A DNA stretch of 64,000 nucleotides from Anaerolineae bacterium (GCA_023151115.1 JAKLJP010000010.1:62001-126000); one strand, 5' to 3'; positions 1-8,341 are shown, counted from the first letter of the stretch. Program-made: numbers and translations. Notes: a model not told the origin generated them from the sequence alone.

Positions 1-1471
1 GGGTCGGTTTGACCATACTTTTATATTTGTCCAATGCCGACAGCACCACTGACTCGACAATGTGGTATGGGTTGTAAAGGCACTTGTGGATCCACAAGGA
101 GGGTAGGGCTTCAGCCGTAGTGTAATGTGTTTCCAGGTAACGGATGCCTCGTTCGATGACGCTGAGAGAGATGTCGCCTTTCTTTTCCCGGACGGCCATC
201 AGGGCTAACAGAGCATAAGCCGTCTCTTCGATTGCCGCGCCGGGCAGGTTGGGGTAGAAGGTCCAGCTACCGTCAGCCCGCTGGGTTTTAAGCAGCCAGG
301 CGATTTGCTTGGGGATAATTCTATCTGATAACCCGGTTAAACCAATAATCGCATGCGAAGTGCTGTAATAAGGCGATGTATGCCATTTGTCCACAATATA
401 TTCGGTGGTCAGGTCGCGGCCTAGGATATTCAAAGCCTTTAGCAGCATTTCATCGCGGCGCGGAAAATCGGGGGCAGTTTTCAAGGCGTGGATAATGTGG
501 ATATGGGCATCCAGCGACAAATTTCGTTCAAACGGCATGCACTCAAAGTGATCTCCCACTTCATACACTTCTAAAACTGCCGGGTCTTTATAAATACCCA
601 ATTTATTAAAAATCCGCAGTGCTACCGAAGAGTCGTCCGGGTCGGCCACAAAAGTGGTCGAAAAGCCAACCCCGCGTTCAGTCCAGGCTTGACTGAGCGT
701 GTCAAGCAGAGGATGGATGACCGGCTCCAACGTCGGCAAATCAACCGTCAAACTGAGGTGGTGCAGCGTCCAGATAATCTCAAAGAGTTCAAACGGTGCG
801 AAACTGGGCGCGTACCCCCCGTACCGCTCGATCAAATCATCCAGGTAAGCCCAGCCTTCCAACGAACCACCCCCGGCAATTTCCACAAAAGCTGTAGCTG
901 CCGGTGAATTGTGAATGCTGCCGTTGGCTGTCCTCAAAGGGGGAATGGCCGCACGGTCGAGTTCCTCAAAACTCAAAAATTCCAGCGAATGAGCCACAGC
1001 CAGGTGGGGCGAATAAATCATGGCTTTTGGAATCAGGGCCAGCTTTTGATGATACAGCGGCAGTTGCGGTTCAATCAGGGTTTCGACCCGATCAAGTTTT
1101 AAGCCTAAAGCCTGGCCCGTTTTAACCAGGCGGGGCAAGATTAATTCAAAGCCGATGGTCTCAAATACATCTTGGCTTAATAGGGGAATGGCCCTTTCCA
1201 GGTAGCGAATACCTTTTTCGATCTGCTTCAATTCGTGGACATTCCCCGACGTGGCGGCGATGGCATTAATCGCCGCCAAAGTGGAGATGACCCGGTCGTG
1301 GTAATATTCCAATTCAGCGCCCCAACTGCCGTCGGGGTGTTGGGCAGCCAGAAGCCAGCCCCGCGCTTGTGGGTAAAGCCAGGCCAGCCAGGCCGTATCA
1401 TACGCAGAGGGCGATAGATAGTTGGGGTTGTGTTGCATCCGGTGCAACAACTCGATCAATCGTTGGGTCAT
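1..1471 (-). CDS. Class II diterpene cyclase (halimadienyl/kolavenyl diphosphate synthase-like), 3' end outside window
   Basis: Reading leftward from an ATG at 1471 the frame stays open to base 1, giving about 490 residues with the C-terminus missing; Rv3377c, as recalled, is about 500. The protein resembles the beta-gamma barrels of class II terpene cyclases. It has a QW-like segment (DGSWGAE) near residue 50 and the protonating DxDD motif as D-P-D-D, encoded at 632-643, inside FVADPDDSS. Class II cyclases with DxDD protonate geranylgeranyl diphosphate and cyclise it while keeping the diphosphate. The start overlaps the stop of the upstream gene (ATGA at 1468-1471), so the two are translationally coupled. 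That partner is Rv3378c-like, which points to a bicyclic halimadienyl, clerodane or labdane diphosphate rather than a hopanoid. The exact product cannot be read from sequence. Confidence 0.85.
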   Translation of the reverse strand, partial: MTQRLIELLHRMQHNPNYLSPSAYDTAWLAWLYPQARGWLLAAQHPDGSWGAELEYYHDRVISTLAAINAIAATSGNVHELKQIEKGIRYLERAIPLLSQDVFETIGFELILPRLVKTGQALGLKLDRVETLIEPQLPLYHQKLALIPKAMIYSPHLAVAHSLEFLSFEELDRAAIPPLRTANGSIHNSPAATAFVEIAGGGSLEGWAYLDDLIERYGGYAPSFAPFELFEIIWTLHHLSLTVDLPTLEPVIHPLLDTLSQAWTERGVGFSTTFVADPDDSSVALRIFNKLGIYKDPAVLEVYEVGDHFECMPFERNLSLDAHIHIIHALKTAPDFPRRDEMLLKALNILGRDLTTEYIVDKWHTSPYYSTSHAIIGLTGLSDRIIPKQIAWLLKTQRADGSWTFYPNLPGAAIEETAYALLALMAVREKKGDISLSVIERGIRYLETHYTTAEALPSLWIHKCLYNPYHIVESVVLSALDKYKSMVKPT

Positions 1472-2286
1472 AGCGCTATCCAGCCTTTCTCAGTTCGTTG
1501 GCCAATTCCTAAAATTTCAACCTTTCTCCAGGCTTCGGCTGTCAAATCATCGTAAAGTTTATCATCGTTGATGCGTTGATAAAGACAGTCAAACAAAATT
1601 TGGCGCAGCGCCTCCCGGTTTAAGCAAAAGGTGGGCGCTTGCAAGAAATAAAGATTAGCTTTGTTGATATTTAAGAGTGGTAAATCCCAAATGACCGGCT
1701 GGCCAGAGCCAATAATGAGGTCTACGGGCCCAACCGGCTGGCCGTAATAGCCTGCTAACAACGCTTCTCCCTGGTTGACGCGCCGGGCCAGGTTGACAAT
1801 ATTATCCAGTCCCTCATCGGCAAAGACCCCCAATAATAATTTTCGCCGGGTATAACTACTTGTTTCGGCCACCAATTTCGACAACTCGGCCGCCTGACTA
1901 AAGTTAAACTCGGTCAGGATATTGAACCAGTTGCCGTAAAAAGTTACCCGGATTTCTTCCCGATGATACCACTCTCGATAAACCGGTTGGGTCAGTTCGC
2001 CCAATCCCTGCTCTACTGCCAGCTTGAGATAATCGAGACCTCGGGTCAGAATGTCATAACCCAGCAAAGGCTGAATCAAGGTTTGCAAACCGTGATTATA
2101 CAGAAGTTGACACAGTTCGCGGTGAGCCAGGCCGGCAATCCGTCCATAATCGGCCCAGTTTTTGCTTTGGGTGAGGAACCAGCGGCGAGTGCCATTTAAG
2201 TAAATAACCGCTGTAGAGATTTGCTCAGCGACCTTGCCGGCGATAATTTCATCATCTAGTTGCAACCAAGTTGATAAACTATCCAC
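1468..2286 (-). CDS. Tuberculosinol/kolavelool synthase-like diterpene synthase (Rv3378c family)
   Basis: The 272-residue protein matches Mycobacterium tuberculosis Rv3378c, as I recall its sequence, along its length: NGTRRWF near 31-37, HGLQTLIQP, FYGNWF, a GVF segment, GYYGQPV, DLPLLN and a C-terminal LRQILFDCLYQR. Rv3378c has a Z-prenyltransferase fold and converts the bicyclic diphosphate from Rv3377c into tuberculosinol or tuberculosinyl-adenosine. In Herpetosiphon aurantiacus the corresponding pair makes kolavelool. The first gene of this cassette is therefore the diphosphate-removing or transferring step. The residue aligned with the Asp before GTRRWF (D34 in Rv3378c) is Asn31 here (codon 2194-2196), so chemistry or activity may differ. 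Upstream, 2287-2500 holds an A+T-rich probable promoter. Confidence 0.85.
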   Translation of the reverse strand: MDSLSTWLQLDDEIIAGKVAEQISTAVIYLNGTRRWFLTQSKNWADYGRIAGLAHRELCQLLYNHGLQTLIQPLLGYDILTRGLDYLKLAVEQGLGELTQPVYREWYHREEIRVTFYGNWFNILTEFNFSQAAELSKLVAETSSYTRRKLLLGVFADEGLDNIVNLARRVNQGEALLAGYYGQPVGPVDLIIGSGQPVIWDLPLLNINKANLYFLQAPTFCLNREALRQILFDCLYQRINDDKLYDDLTAEAWRKVEILGIGQRTEKGWIAL

Positions 2287-2688
2287 GCCATTATCCTTTT
2301 TACTTGCCAGAAAGAAGGAGATTTTTTGCCATTTGAAATATTTCCCCCAGACGGCAATAAGATTGATTGAAATAATATAGATACGCCTTACTTCGGCGTA
2401 CCGCTGATAAAATTTTTTAAGACTGGAGCAAAAAAGAGAATTTAGCCAGAAAGTCCTGGCGCGGACAACGAGGCAAGGCGAGGCTTCATCGGCTTGTGGT
2501 TGTCAAAGTGCAATTCTATCAAGAAATCAGATTTACCGATGCAACGATGCGGTTCAATTATAAGCGATTCTACCAAGAGATAACAGAGACAAAGGTACTT
2601 AACAAAGCGTTCATTTTTACGCCAGAAGTACCGAAACTATTTGCCCGAAAGTACTTACTGTGTGCTTTCAGTGGGGGGTATAGGAAGA
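2287..2688. other. Intergenic stretch upstream of the diterpene cassette
   Basis: About 400 bases without a convincing gene. It contains a short inverted repeat at 2382-2400 (TACGCC / GGCGTA with a 7-base loop). Just downstream of it, reading leftward, is a TATATT-like -10 candidate for the diterpene cassette, with no good -35. A 68-codon GTG-initiated frame at 2496-2702 on the plus strand has no Shine-Dalgarno site and no recognisable features. Confidence 0.4.
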
Positions 2689-2689
2689 C

Positions 2690-2764
2690 TCAAGGGAACT
2701 GAGGGAACTAAATGAATTCAGTTCCCCCCAGTTCCTTCAGTTCCCATCAGTTCCCTCAGTTCCT
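2690..2764. repeat. Word-hairpin repeat, GTTCCCTCA family
   Basis: The left arm (2690-2709) is two copies of a GGGAACT-type word. The right arm (2718-2764) is five GTTCC-type words, the inverted complement. The arm runs into the stop codon of the aldolase gene (complement of 2763-2765). The same word family recurs at 26911-26984 and 52476-52553. Confidence 0.85.
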
Positions 2765-3740
2765 ATATTTCAGCATAACCGTTCGACCAGCTATCATCCA
2801 CTTCCGGCGCGGCGAACACTTCGTTCCAGGGACGGGCCAAAGCATCGCACAGAGCCGTAATCCGGGCCATGCGCTGGCGGGCCGGACCCCGCAAAAAGGC
2901 CGCGCGAGCTTCGCCGGTCAGCCCTACCGCTTCCTTCCACACGGCGCGCCCGACCGCTACCCCGGAGGCCCCGGCCTGGCAAGCTACCGTTACCTGCCGC
3001 AAATAGGTTTCATAATCCACCGAAGCGGAGAGCAGCACCCAGGGCGCAGCGCTGGCCTCGGTCAGTTCGGCGCAGGCATCGGCCCAAACTGTCTCATCAG
3101 GCACAGCCGCCGCATCAAGTGGAAACTCGGCCTTGAGTACATCTACGCCAGGGATGACCAGCCGTCGGGCCGTCTCGATGACCACGCGGCGGCGCTCCTC
3201 GGGGGCTAATTTTTTGCGGCTGGGATCAGGCGAATAGGACAGCGGTTCCAGCATGAGCGGCAGGTCTTGCGCCGCGCAATCGGCAACCACCTGGCGGACC
3301 AATGCTTCAATTTGTGGGGCGGTGGGGGCATCAGGATGATAATAGACCAGTAATTTAGCGGCATTGGCCCCCATTCGGCTGGTTTTGGCGACGGACCAAT
3401 GAGGGGCAACCTGGCTCAACCGCGCGCCGGGGTCGCCCACATAGCCGCTCTGTTCTACGGCTATCACCAGGCCGACCTGTCCCGGCAGCGCCCCGGTGGC
3501 AATACACTGCGCTCCCCCCACCTGCGGGTCGAGCAGCACGGCGCTGGCAGCAGAGGCCAGCGCCCCTACCACCTCCACTTTGAAGGCGGTCAGTTCAGCC
3601 GAAGTCACACTGTCGGGGGCTTCGGGGCGCAACGAGTTGCGTAGATTGTTGCGGTGGTCGAGGGCCAGCACGGCCAAGGCCCCACGCGGGGTAGAACATT
3701 GTTGGAGATTGCGTAACTTGCCAATAGAAAGGGGGGTCAT
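2763..3740 (-). CDS. Class I tagatose-1,6-bisphosphate / sulfofructosephosphate-type aldolase
   Basis: The 325-residue TIM-barrel aldolase belongs to the LacD/YihT family. It has LALDHR near 26-30, the Schiff-base lysine K203 in VLKAEFPL (YihT has LYKVEMPL), and the family's GASGVAVGRAVWKEAVGL near the C-terminus. Family members cleave tagatose-1,6-bisphosphate (or 6-deoxy-6-sulfofructose-1-phosphate) to dihydroxyacetone phosphate plus a C3 aldehyde. It is the last gene of a three-gene operon, 29 bases after a GH114 polygalactosaminidase and following an AgaS-like SIS isomerase. That context favours galactosamine/tagatose use over sulfoquinovose, because no sulfosugar reductase, kinase or transporter is nearby. 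No tagatose-6-phosphate kinase is linked either. Confidence 0.8.
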   Translation of the reverse strand: MTPLSIGKLRNLQQCSTPRGALAVLALDHRNNLRNSLRPEAPDSVTSAELTAFKVEVVGALASAASAVLLDPQVGGAQCIATGALPGQVGLVIAVEQSGYVGDPGARLSQVAPHWSVAKTSRMGANAAKLLVYYHPDAPTAPQIEALVRQVVADCAAQDLPLMLEPLSYSPDPSRKKLAPEERRRVVIETARRLVIPGVDVLKAEFPLDAAAVPDETVWADACAELTEASAAPWVLLSASVDYETYLRQVTVACQAGASGVAVGRAVWKEAVGLTGEARAAFLRGPARQRMARITALCDALARPWNEVFAAPEVDDSWSNGYAEI

Positions 3741-3769
3741 AGGTATATCCTTTTGAAATTAAGTATATT

Positions 3770-4651
3770 TTAACGGCATGCCTGTCGCCAGGCATCCAGA
3801 TTAAGCTTTTTCTTGAGCCAATCAAAATTCATCGAATTGGCTTGGGGGCAGAACTGAGTCGGGCTGAGTTCGTATTCGACCCCAAAAACTGCTTTGCCGG
3901 CCTGAACAAAGGGTAACAATTTGTCACACTCATCGTATTGAAAACATTGTTCGTTTAAGGCCCAGTCAAAATGAGTCACCAGATCGGGAACTTGATCCAA
4001 ATCGTTTTTTAGACCCACCGACAGCCTGCGGGCATGAGCCTCGTTAGCCAGCCAAAGGTTGTAGGTAAGTTGATCCTGGGCAGTCAGGGGAAAGCCCGTG
4101 GTGTTGGCATAGCCGTCCACATTATCCGGTTCCACCCCGTCACACTTTTTCTGGCGAGCGAGGTCGAGCCTGGCCTGCATAATCGGCCCAAGCAGATCCA
4201 GACGGCGGATATCGAGCCATTTTTCACCCGGCCAATCGTCCAGAGGTTGGCCAATGACAGTGTTGGGAAATTGGCTTGCATCGGAACGCCAATCTTCCCA
4301 GCTACCGGCGCTGAAATAACAGATCACTATTCGTCCGTCACTATGCAGCCGATCAATGACGCCTTGAGGCGTGTCAAACAGGTCAATATCGTACATTCTG
4401 ACATTGAATGAAGTATCAATTGAGCCGGTTAACTGCCACTGCCAGCTTGTGCCTGGGGGCGGCTGCCAAACATTGGCAGAAATGATGGGCAGGAAAACCT
4501 GATGATTCGTATCTGTATCCTGAATCGCGGCGGCAGGGGGAACCGGGCGATAAACGGTCAGCAGTTGTAGAACAGCCCAGGTGATAACCACAATCGCCAG
4601 GATAATAAGTAAGTTATGCAGGAAAGCGGACAGACTTAAGGATGGTTTCAT
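3770..4651 (-). CDS. Endo-alpha-1,4-polygalactosaminidase-like glycosidase (GH114), membrane-anchored
   Basis: The 293-residue protein has one N-terminal hydrophobic segment (about 10-33) serving as anchor or uncleaved signal, then a short linker and a GH114/TM1410-type barrel from about residue 68. Family signatures seen are WQWQLTGSID, VRMYDIDLFDT, ICYFSAGSWEDWR, GVEPDNVDGY and FDWALNEQCF. Characterised GH114 enzymes cut alpha-1,4-linked galactosamine polymers outside the cell. It lies between a SIS isomerase and an aldolase with gaps of 28 and 29 bases, so it is almost certainly co-transcribed. Inferred role: releasing amino sugar from a galactosaminogalactan-like matrix for intracellular catabolism by its neighbours. 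Confidence 0.8.
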   Translation of the reverse strand: MKPSLSLSAFLHNLLIILAIVVITWAVLQLLTVYRPVPPAAAIQDTDTNHQVFLPIISANVWQPPPGTSWQWQLTGSIDTSFNVRMYDIDLFDTPQGVIDRLHSDGRIVICYFSAGSWEDWRSDASQFPNTVIGQPLDDWPGEKWLDIRRLDLLGPIMQARLDLARQKKCDGVEPDNVDGYANTTGFPLTAQDQLTYNLWLANEAHARRLSVGLKNDLDQVPDLVTHFDWALNEQCFQYDECDKLLPFVQAGKAVFGVEYELSPTQFCPQANSMNFDWLKKKLNLDAWRQACR

Positions 4652-4679
4652 AACTCACCTTCGAGCGCAGAGCATCACA

Positions 4680-5732
4680 TTACTCTCCCCAGGCCAGCTT
4701 GACTACTGCTTCCAGGTTATTAGGGCGGTCGGGGTTTAACCCTTTGGCGATGGCTCGGTAATAAGCCATAAGCTGCAACACCGGCAGATAAAGCGCATTG
4801 CGCACCGGCTCGGGCACTTGAGAAGCAAAAATGATGTCGGCATCGGCTTCACCCAGGGCTAAGATGTGCGCCCCTAACCGCTGCGCATCTTGCAACACGG
4901 CGGCCTCGTGGGCCAGGTTTTGCTCCGAAAGCAGCCCAATCACCGCTGCGGTCGGGCCGGCCATCGAGATGGGACCATGACGAAATTCCAAAAAGTGGAA
5001 CGGTTCGCTGTCAGTTAGAGTCATCTCTTTCATCTTAAGATTGACTTCACAGGCCAGGCCGTAGCGCAGGCCGCTGCCCAAAAAATAGAAGCGGTCCAGG
5101 TTCAGATTGCTGCCCCATGTTTTAGCCAGGTTTTCGTATTGCCGGATAAGCCTTTGGCCCACTTGCGGTAATTCGTTGATCGCTTGGCTCAAATCAGCGC
5201 GCTCAGCCAACAGCGCAGCCAGAGCCACTGCGGCTACGTACATCGAGGCGAAAGAGCGGGTCTGGGCCAGGCTGTATTCCTGGCCTGTTGGCATCGCCAA
5301 ATTGACCTGCCCCAGCGTTGCCAAGGGACGATCCGGGTAATTGCTAATAGTGATAACCTGGCCGCGCTGCTGCTGTTGAAACAATTTGACTGCTTGAATG
5401 GTTTCAGTAGTTTCGGCGGAGCGGCTGATCGCTACCAGCAGGATGCGCCCGCTGGCGGGATAGGCGATGGCCGGGGACAAAACCAGTTCGCTGGCCGGGA
5501 TGCCCCTGGCCGGCCAGCCGGTCAACTCTTGAAACAAGGCGGCGGCAGCTAGGGCCAGATAATAGGTTGAGCCACAGCCGGTAAAAATAAGGTGAGCAAA
5601 ATGTTCGCCACGCCAAAGCGCCGACAGCGCCCCGGCATGATGGGCCACCACCTCTATCGCTTCGGTCCAGGCTTCGGTTTGGGTAGTAATTTCGCGATAG
5701 GTGGCCGCGCCGGCGGTTTCGATACTGTTCAT
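4680..5732 (-). CDS. SIS-domain sugar isomerase/deaminase (AgaS / GlmS-isomerase-like)
   Basis: The 350-residue protein holds two SIS domains: TGCGSTYYLA near 51-60, the phosphosugar loop SRSAETTET, and LGSGLRYGLACE followed by EFRHGP in the second. It lacks the glutaminase domain of GlmS. Such stand-alone double-SIS proteins deaminate or isomerise amino-sugar phosphates; AgaS converts galactosamine-6-phosphate to tagatose-6-phosphate. As first gene of the operon with GH114 and a tagatose-bisphosphate-type aldolase, galactosamine-6-phosphate deamination is the natural guess. A Shine-Dalgarno-like AAGGA lies upstream of the ATG. A fructoselysine or sulfoquinovose isomerase role is not excluded. 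Confidence 0.75.
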   Translation of the reverse strand: MNSIETAGAATYREITTQTEAWTEAIEVVAHHAGALSALWRGEHFAHLIFTGCGSTYYLALAAAALFQELTGWPARGIPASELVLSPAIAYPASGRILLVAISRSAETTETIQAVKLFQQQQRGQVITISNYPDRPLATLGQVNLAMPTGQEYSLAQTRSFASMYVAAVALAALLAERADLSQAINELPQVGQRLIRQYENLAKTWGSNLNLDRFYFLGSGLRYGLACEVNLKMKEMTLTDSEPFHFLEFRHGPISMAGPTAAVIGLLSEQNLAHEAAVLQDAQRLGAHILALGEADADIIFASQVPEPVRNALYLPVLQLMAYYRAIAKGLNPDRPNNLEAVVKLAWGE

Positions 5733-5845
5733 TACGTTGATAATCCTTTTTTGTCAGAATTAGCCCGGCAAGGTTGGGCTACAATTGATGTACGGCATGG
5801 TATCTTTCCTTAGCTGAATGGTCAAAACCTTCTGAGCCGTTTAGC

Positions 5846-5880
5846 AAAAAAGCCTACCCCGGCGCAAGGATAGGCTTTTT
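5846..5880 (-). terminator. Rho-independent terminator after the LCP gene
   Basis: AAAAAGCCTA and TAGGCTTTTT arms (stem cores 5851-5856 and 5871-5876) with flanking A and T runs, 34 bases past the LCP stop codon. It could work in both directions. Confidence 0.8.
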
Positions 5881-5913
5881 GCATAGTTGGCTAAAATTCT
5901 CTAAACCACTCGA

Positions 5914-7473
5914 TTATGGTTCATCAGTAGTCAGGGGGGCCGGGCTGGGTAACTCAAAATTGCTGCCGACGATGACCCTGAAATCCACATCACTTTCCAG
6001 ATTAGGGCTGCGCCGGATATTTTCTTCTGAAACTTCAAACAGGGCAGCTAAAACCTGCAAAGTATAGATTTTGCTATCATTGTAAACGACAATAACGGAT
6101 TGAGAGTAGGTAGTTGTATCAGCTTGACCAAATTGAAAGATGTTGAATCCTTGTTGTCTCAAATAATCTGCCGTTAGGGTTCCCAAACTAGATATGTTCG
6201 TGCCGTTTTGGACCACTAGCCGGGCATTTTCTTGGGCCAGAAAGGCTCTGATCTCTTCCTGGCGTTTGGCTTGTTCAGCAATCTCTTGCGCTCTGGCTTC
6301 GGCTTGGGCTTGCTGCGCTGCTTCAACTTCGGCTGGCGACGGCCCCTGCTGCACCGGCTCGGTTTTGGCGAACATGTCGTCAATGACAACCTTTATTTTG
6401 TCGCGCAGGGGCAAGAGGACCTGCGCGCCGGTATCGGCAATATAATCAAGGGTCATAGTATGGTCTATGACCACCGTTTTAATATTGCCGGTATCAATTT
6501 CATCGGCCAGTTGAGCCAGTTCGACAATATCTACCAGTTGCAAATCGGTTTCCACCGTCCCGGCCATCGTATTCCATAATTCAGGAATTTTGGGAACCAT
6601 CCCCAGTTGGAGGGCTTTGTCGCGAATAGCCATCAGCACTTGCTGCTGCCGCCGAGCGCGGGAAAAGTCGGAGCCGGGGGTGTGGCGGGTGCGGGCGTAG
6701 CGCAGGGCATTGTATCCGTTGAGGGTATGCTGCCCGGCCTCAATATAGAAGGGATCGTAGCCGTAATTATTATCAGGGTAGGTGGGGTCGTCGATCGTTT
6801 CGGGTACATAAATATCAATCCCGCCTAAGGTATCTACAATCTGCTCAAAGCCATGAAAGTCAACCTGCACATAAAAATGGATGGGGACGCCCAGGTTGTA
6901 TTGGATGGTTTTCATCGCCAAAGCGGGGCCGCCGCCGGGATAGTTGTCTTGTTCCCCTAGAAAAAAGGCTTTATTGATCCGGTCTTCATAATAGCCGGGC
7001 ACCGATACCCACAGGTCACGCGGAATAGACAGCATTCCGGCCGTTTTGGTATTGGGGTCAACCGTAACCAGGATCATGGTGTCGGTTCGGGCAATTGACT
7101 CGTCAGGGCGCTTGTCTATGCCCAGCAGCAAGATATTGACCCGTTCCTTCTGCTCGTAATCGGGCAGAGGAACCCCAGTGACGCCGGTCGCGCCAGTTTC
7201 GCCGCCGCGAATGGGCAGGGCCAGGGGAACGCTGCCATCGCCGGTGAGGGGCAAAGCCGCCAGCGGGAGCGCCAAATCAATGTAGGGGACAGTTGTCGGT
7301 AAATTGGTGCGCGAGGCAATCTCTTTAACCGTATTTTTGACCACATGGTAAAAGAGATAGCCGGTGTAAGCGCCTACTAAAAGAAAAATCCCTACAACGC
7401 CGGCCATGAGGCCGTTAACCATAAAAGGGGGTAAAGCTGATGGTTGTTTATACGTTTTTGTTTGTGTTGCCAT
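5914..7473 (-). CDS. LytR-CpsA-Psr (LCP) family cell-wall glycopolymer ligase with LytR_C domain
   Basis: The 519-residue protein has a short cytoplasmic tail, one membrane helix (about 19-42), an extracellular LCP catalytic domain (about 110-350) and a C-terminal LytR_C domain (about 425-505) after a Gln/Ala-rich coiled coil. LCP signatures present are LLLGIDKRPDE, RTDTMILVT, SIPRDLWV, DINKAF-like DRINKAFFLG, and the arginine cluster TRHTPGSDFSRARRQQQVL. LCP enzymes transfer lipid-linked glycopolymers onto peptidoglycan or other acceptors. A TATAAT hexamer at 7480-7485 (reverse strand) ends only six bases before the ATG, so the transcript may be leaderless. A terminator follows at 5846-5880. 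Confidence 0.92.
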   Translation of the reverse strand: MATQTKTYKQPSALPPFMVNGLMAGVVGIFLLVGAYTGYLFYHVVKNTVKEIASRTNLPTTVPYIDLALPLAALPLTGDGSVPLALPIRGGETGATGVTGVPLPDYEQKERVNILLLGIDKRPDESIARTDTMILVTVDPNTKTAGMLSIPRDLWVSVPGYYEDRINKAFFLGEQDNYPGGGPALAMKTIQYNLGVPIHFYVQVDFHGFEQIVDTLGGIDIYVPETIDDPTYPDNNYGYDPFYIEAGQHTLNGYNALRYARTRHTPGSDFSRARRQQQVLMAIRDKALQLGMVPKIPELWNTMAGTVETDLQLVDIVELAQLADEIDTGNIKTVVIDHTMTLDYIADTGAQVLLPLRDKIKVVIDDMFAKTEPVQQGPSPAEVEAAQQAQAEARAQEIAEQAKRQEEIRAFLAQENARLVVQNGTNISSLGTLTADYLRQQGFNIFQFGQADTTTYSQSVIVVYNDSKIYTLQVLAALFEVSEENIRRSPNLESDVDFRVIVGSNFELPSPAPLTTDEP

Positions 7474-7479
7474 AGTCCC

Positions 7480-7485
7480 ATTATA
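7480..7485 (-). promoter_or_regulatory. -10 element of the LCP gene, probable leaderless transcript
   Basis: A perfect TATAAT on the reverse strand lies six bases before the start codon at 7473, so transcription would begin at or very near the ATG. The -35 candidate TTTGCT, 17 bases upstream, is weak. Confidence 0.55.
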
Positions 7486-7542
7486 TCACGAAGCCAAAGC
7501 CAAGCAAAAACGCTTAAGCGCATTGGCCTAGTGGTTCTGAGC

Positions 7543-7571
7543 AAAAAGGGCGAGAGAATTATCTCTCGCCC
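7543..7571 (-). terminator. Rho-independent terminator after the DksA-type gene
   Basis: A perfect 10-bp stem (7548-7557 with 7562-7571, loop ATTA) followed, on the reverse strand, by a run of five T (7543-7547). It lies about 150 bases past the stop at 7719. Confidence 0.85.
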
Positions 7572-7622
7572 CCCTGCAAGTTATGACAATTAGGTTAATT
7601 CTTTGGCTCATGTTAAGTACTA

Positions 7623-7691
7623 GTGCAAAGCAGGCCGGGCTCCCACGCCCGGCCCTCGGCGGCGTGGGAGCCGCCTCCGCTAAATTGCACT
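7623..7691. repeat. Long GC-rich inverted repeat
   Basis: A 12-bp stem (GGCTCCCACGCC with its complement, about 7639-7650 and 7661-7672) lies inside an outer pair of arms, AGTGCAA at 7623-7629 and TTGCAC at 7685-7690. There is no T run, so it is not a typical terminator. It lies between the DksA-type stop and its terminator. Confidence 0.6.
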
Positions 7692-7718
7692 TGTTCTATA
7701 CATGAGCCAATTCTTTAT

Positions 7719-8075
7719 TCAAGAAGAGGCTCGCGCCAGCCGTTCATTCTCCCGTTTGCAGTCAATGCACAAGGTTGTTTCCGGGAAGATTTCTAATCGC
7801 TCGGGGTCAATCGGTTTGCCGCACCGCTCGCAAATGCCATAGCCGTGCTCCTGGGCCTGTTTGATGGCGTGGTCAATATCTTCCAGTTTGCGCTCCAGTG
7901 TCAGGATCAGGGAGTACATTTTGTCACGCTCAATCAGTTCCGAGGCGACCTCGTCTACATCTTCGATTTCCATCTCTAAACGAAGTTCTTGCCGCAAATT
8001 CTCCAATTCAGCCAGCGTATGATCACGCTCTTGCTTGAGAACAGCCAGTTGGGTTTTGGTGATCTTTTTACTCAT
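7719..8075 (-). CDS. DksA/TraR family zinc-finger protein
   Basis: The 118-residue protein has an N-terminal coiled coil (about 5-80) and a C-terminal C4 zinc finger: CERCGKPI, then CIDCKRENE about 17 residues later. The family inserts a coiled coil into the RNA polymerase secondary channel or, in many Gram-positive-like lineages, works as a general stress protein (YteA-like). It lacks the DxxDxA tip of E. coli DksA as far as I can see, so calling it dksA would overreach. It is a single-gene unit with GAGGAG upstream of its ATG and its own terminator. Confidence 0.85.
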   Translation of the reverse strand: MSKKITKTQLAVLKQERDHTLAELENLRQELRLEMEIEDVDEVASELIERDKMYSLILTLERKLEDIDHAIKQAQEHGYGICERCGKPIDPERLEIFPETTLCIDCKRENERLARASS

Positions 8076-8341
8076 CTCAGCCTTTACTCCTCAGAAAATA
8101 GACCGCTGACGGCAGACCGCCGACCGCCCCAAAAAGCGATGCAATCCTGTGACTTCACCCCTTCGGGTGCGCCGAAGGGCGTGCTACCATGCTCCCCACA
8201 GGTCTGTAAGGGTATTAGTGATGCGCCAGAGGCTCAGAATAACTCCTTTTTTTATTAGAAAAAAAAGAGGAAGCGCCAAATTTGGGGCGAGTTATACCAT
8301 AATTAGCCATAAATGCAAATTACATCAAGAGTTTTGACTGC
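8076..8341. other. Intergenic stretch with low-complexity inverted repeats
   Basis: It holds a one-armed tract of CTGACGGC/GACCGCC words (8101-8127), of the family that forms a full hairpin at 40973-41036. A small hairpin around CACCCCTTCGGGTG lies near 8156. A T7/A8 inverted tract at about 8245-8275 could act as a weak terminator for the Eis gene. No gene is seen. Confidence 0.4.

Noticed and set aside
2496..2702. 68-codon GTG-initiated frame on the plus strand as a small gene
   Set aside because: No Shine-Dalgarno site, no recognisable features and overlap with a word-hairpin repeat; composition looks like random A+T-rich DNA.
2763..5732. Operon as a sulfoquinovose (sulfo-EMP) pathway because the aldolase resembles YihT
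   Set aside because: No sulfosugar kinase, reductase or transporter nearby, and a polygalactosaminidase lies inside the operon; galactosamine use fits better.
8101..8127. GACCGCC-word tract as a CRISPR-like or iteron array
   Set aside because: Only a few degenerate words with no spacers; it fits one arm of the word-hairpin family.
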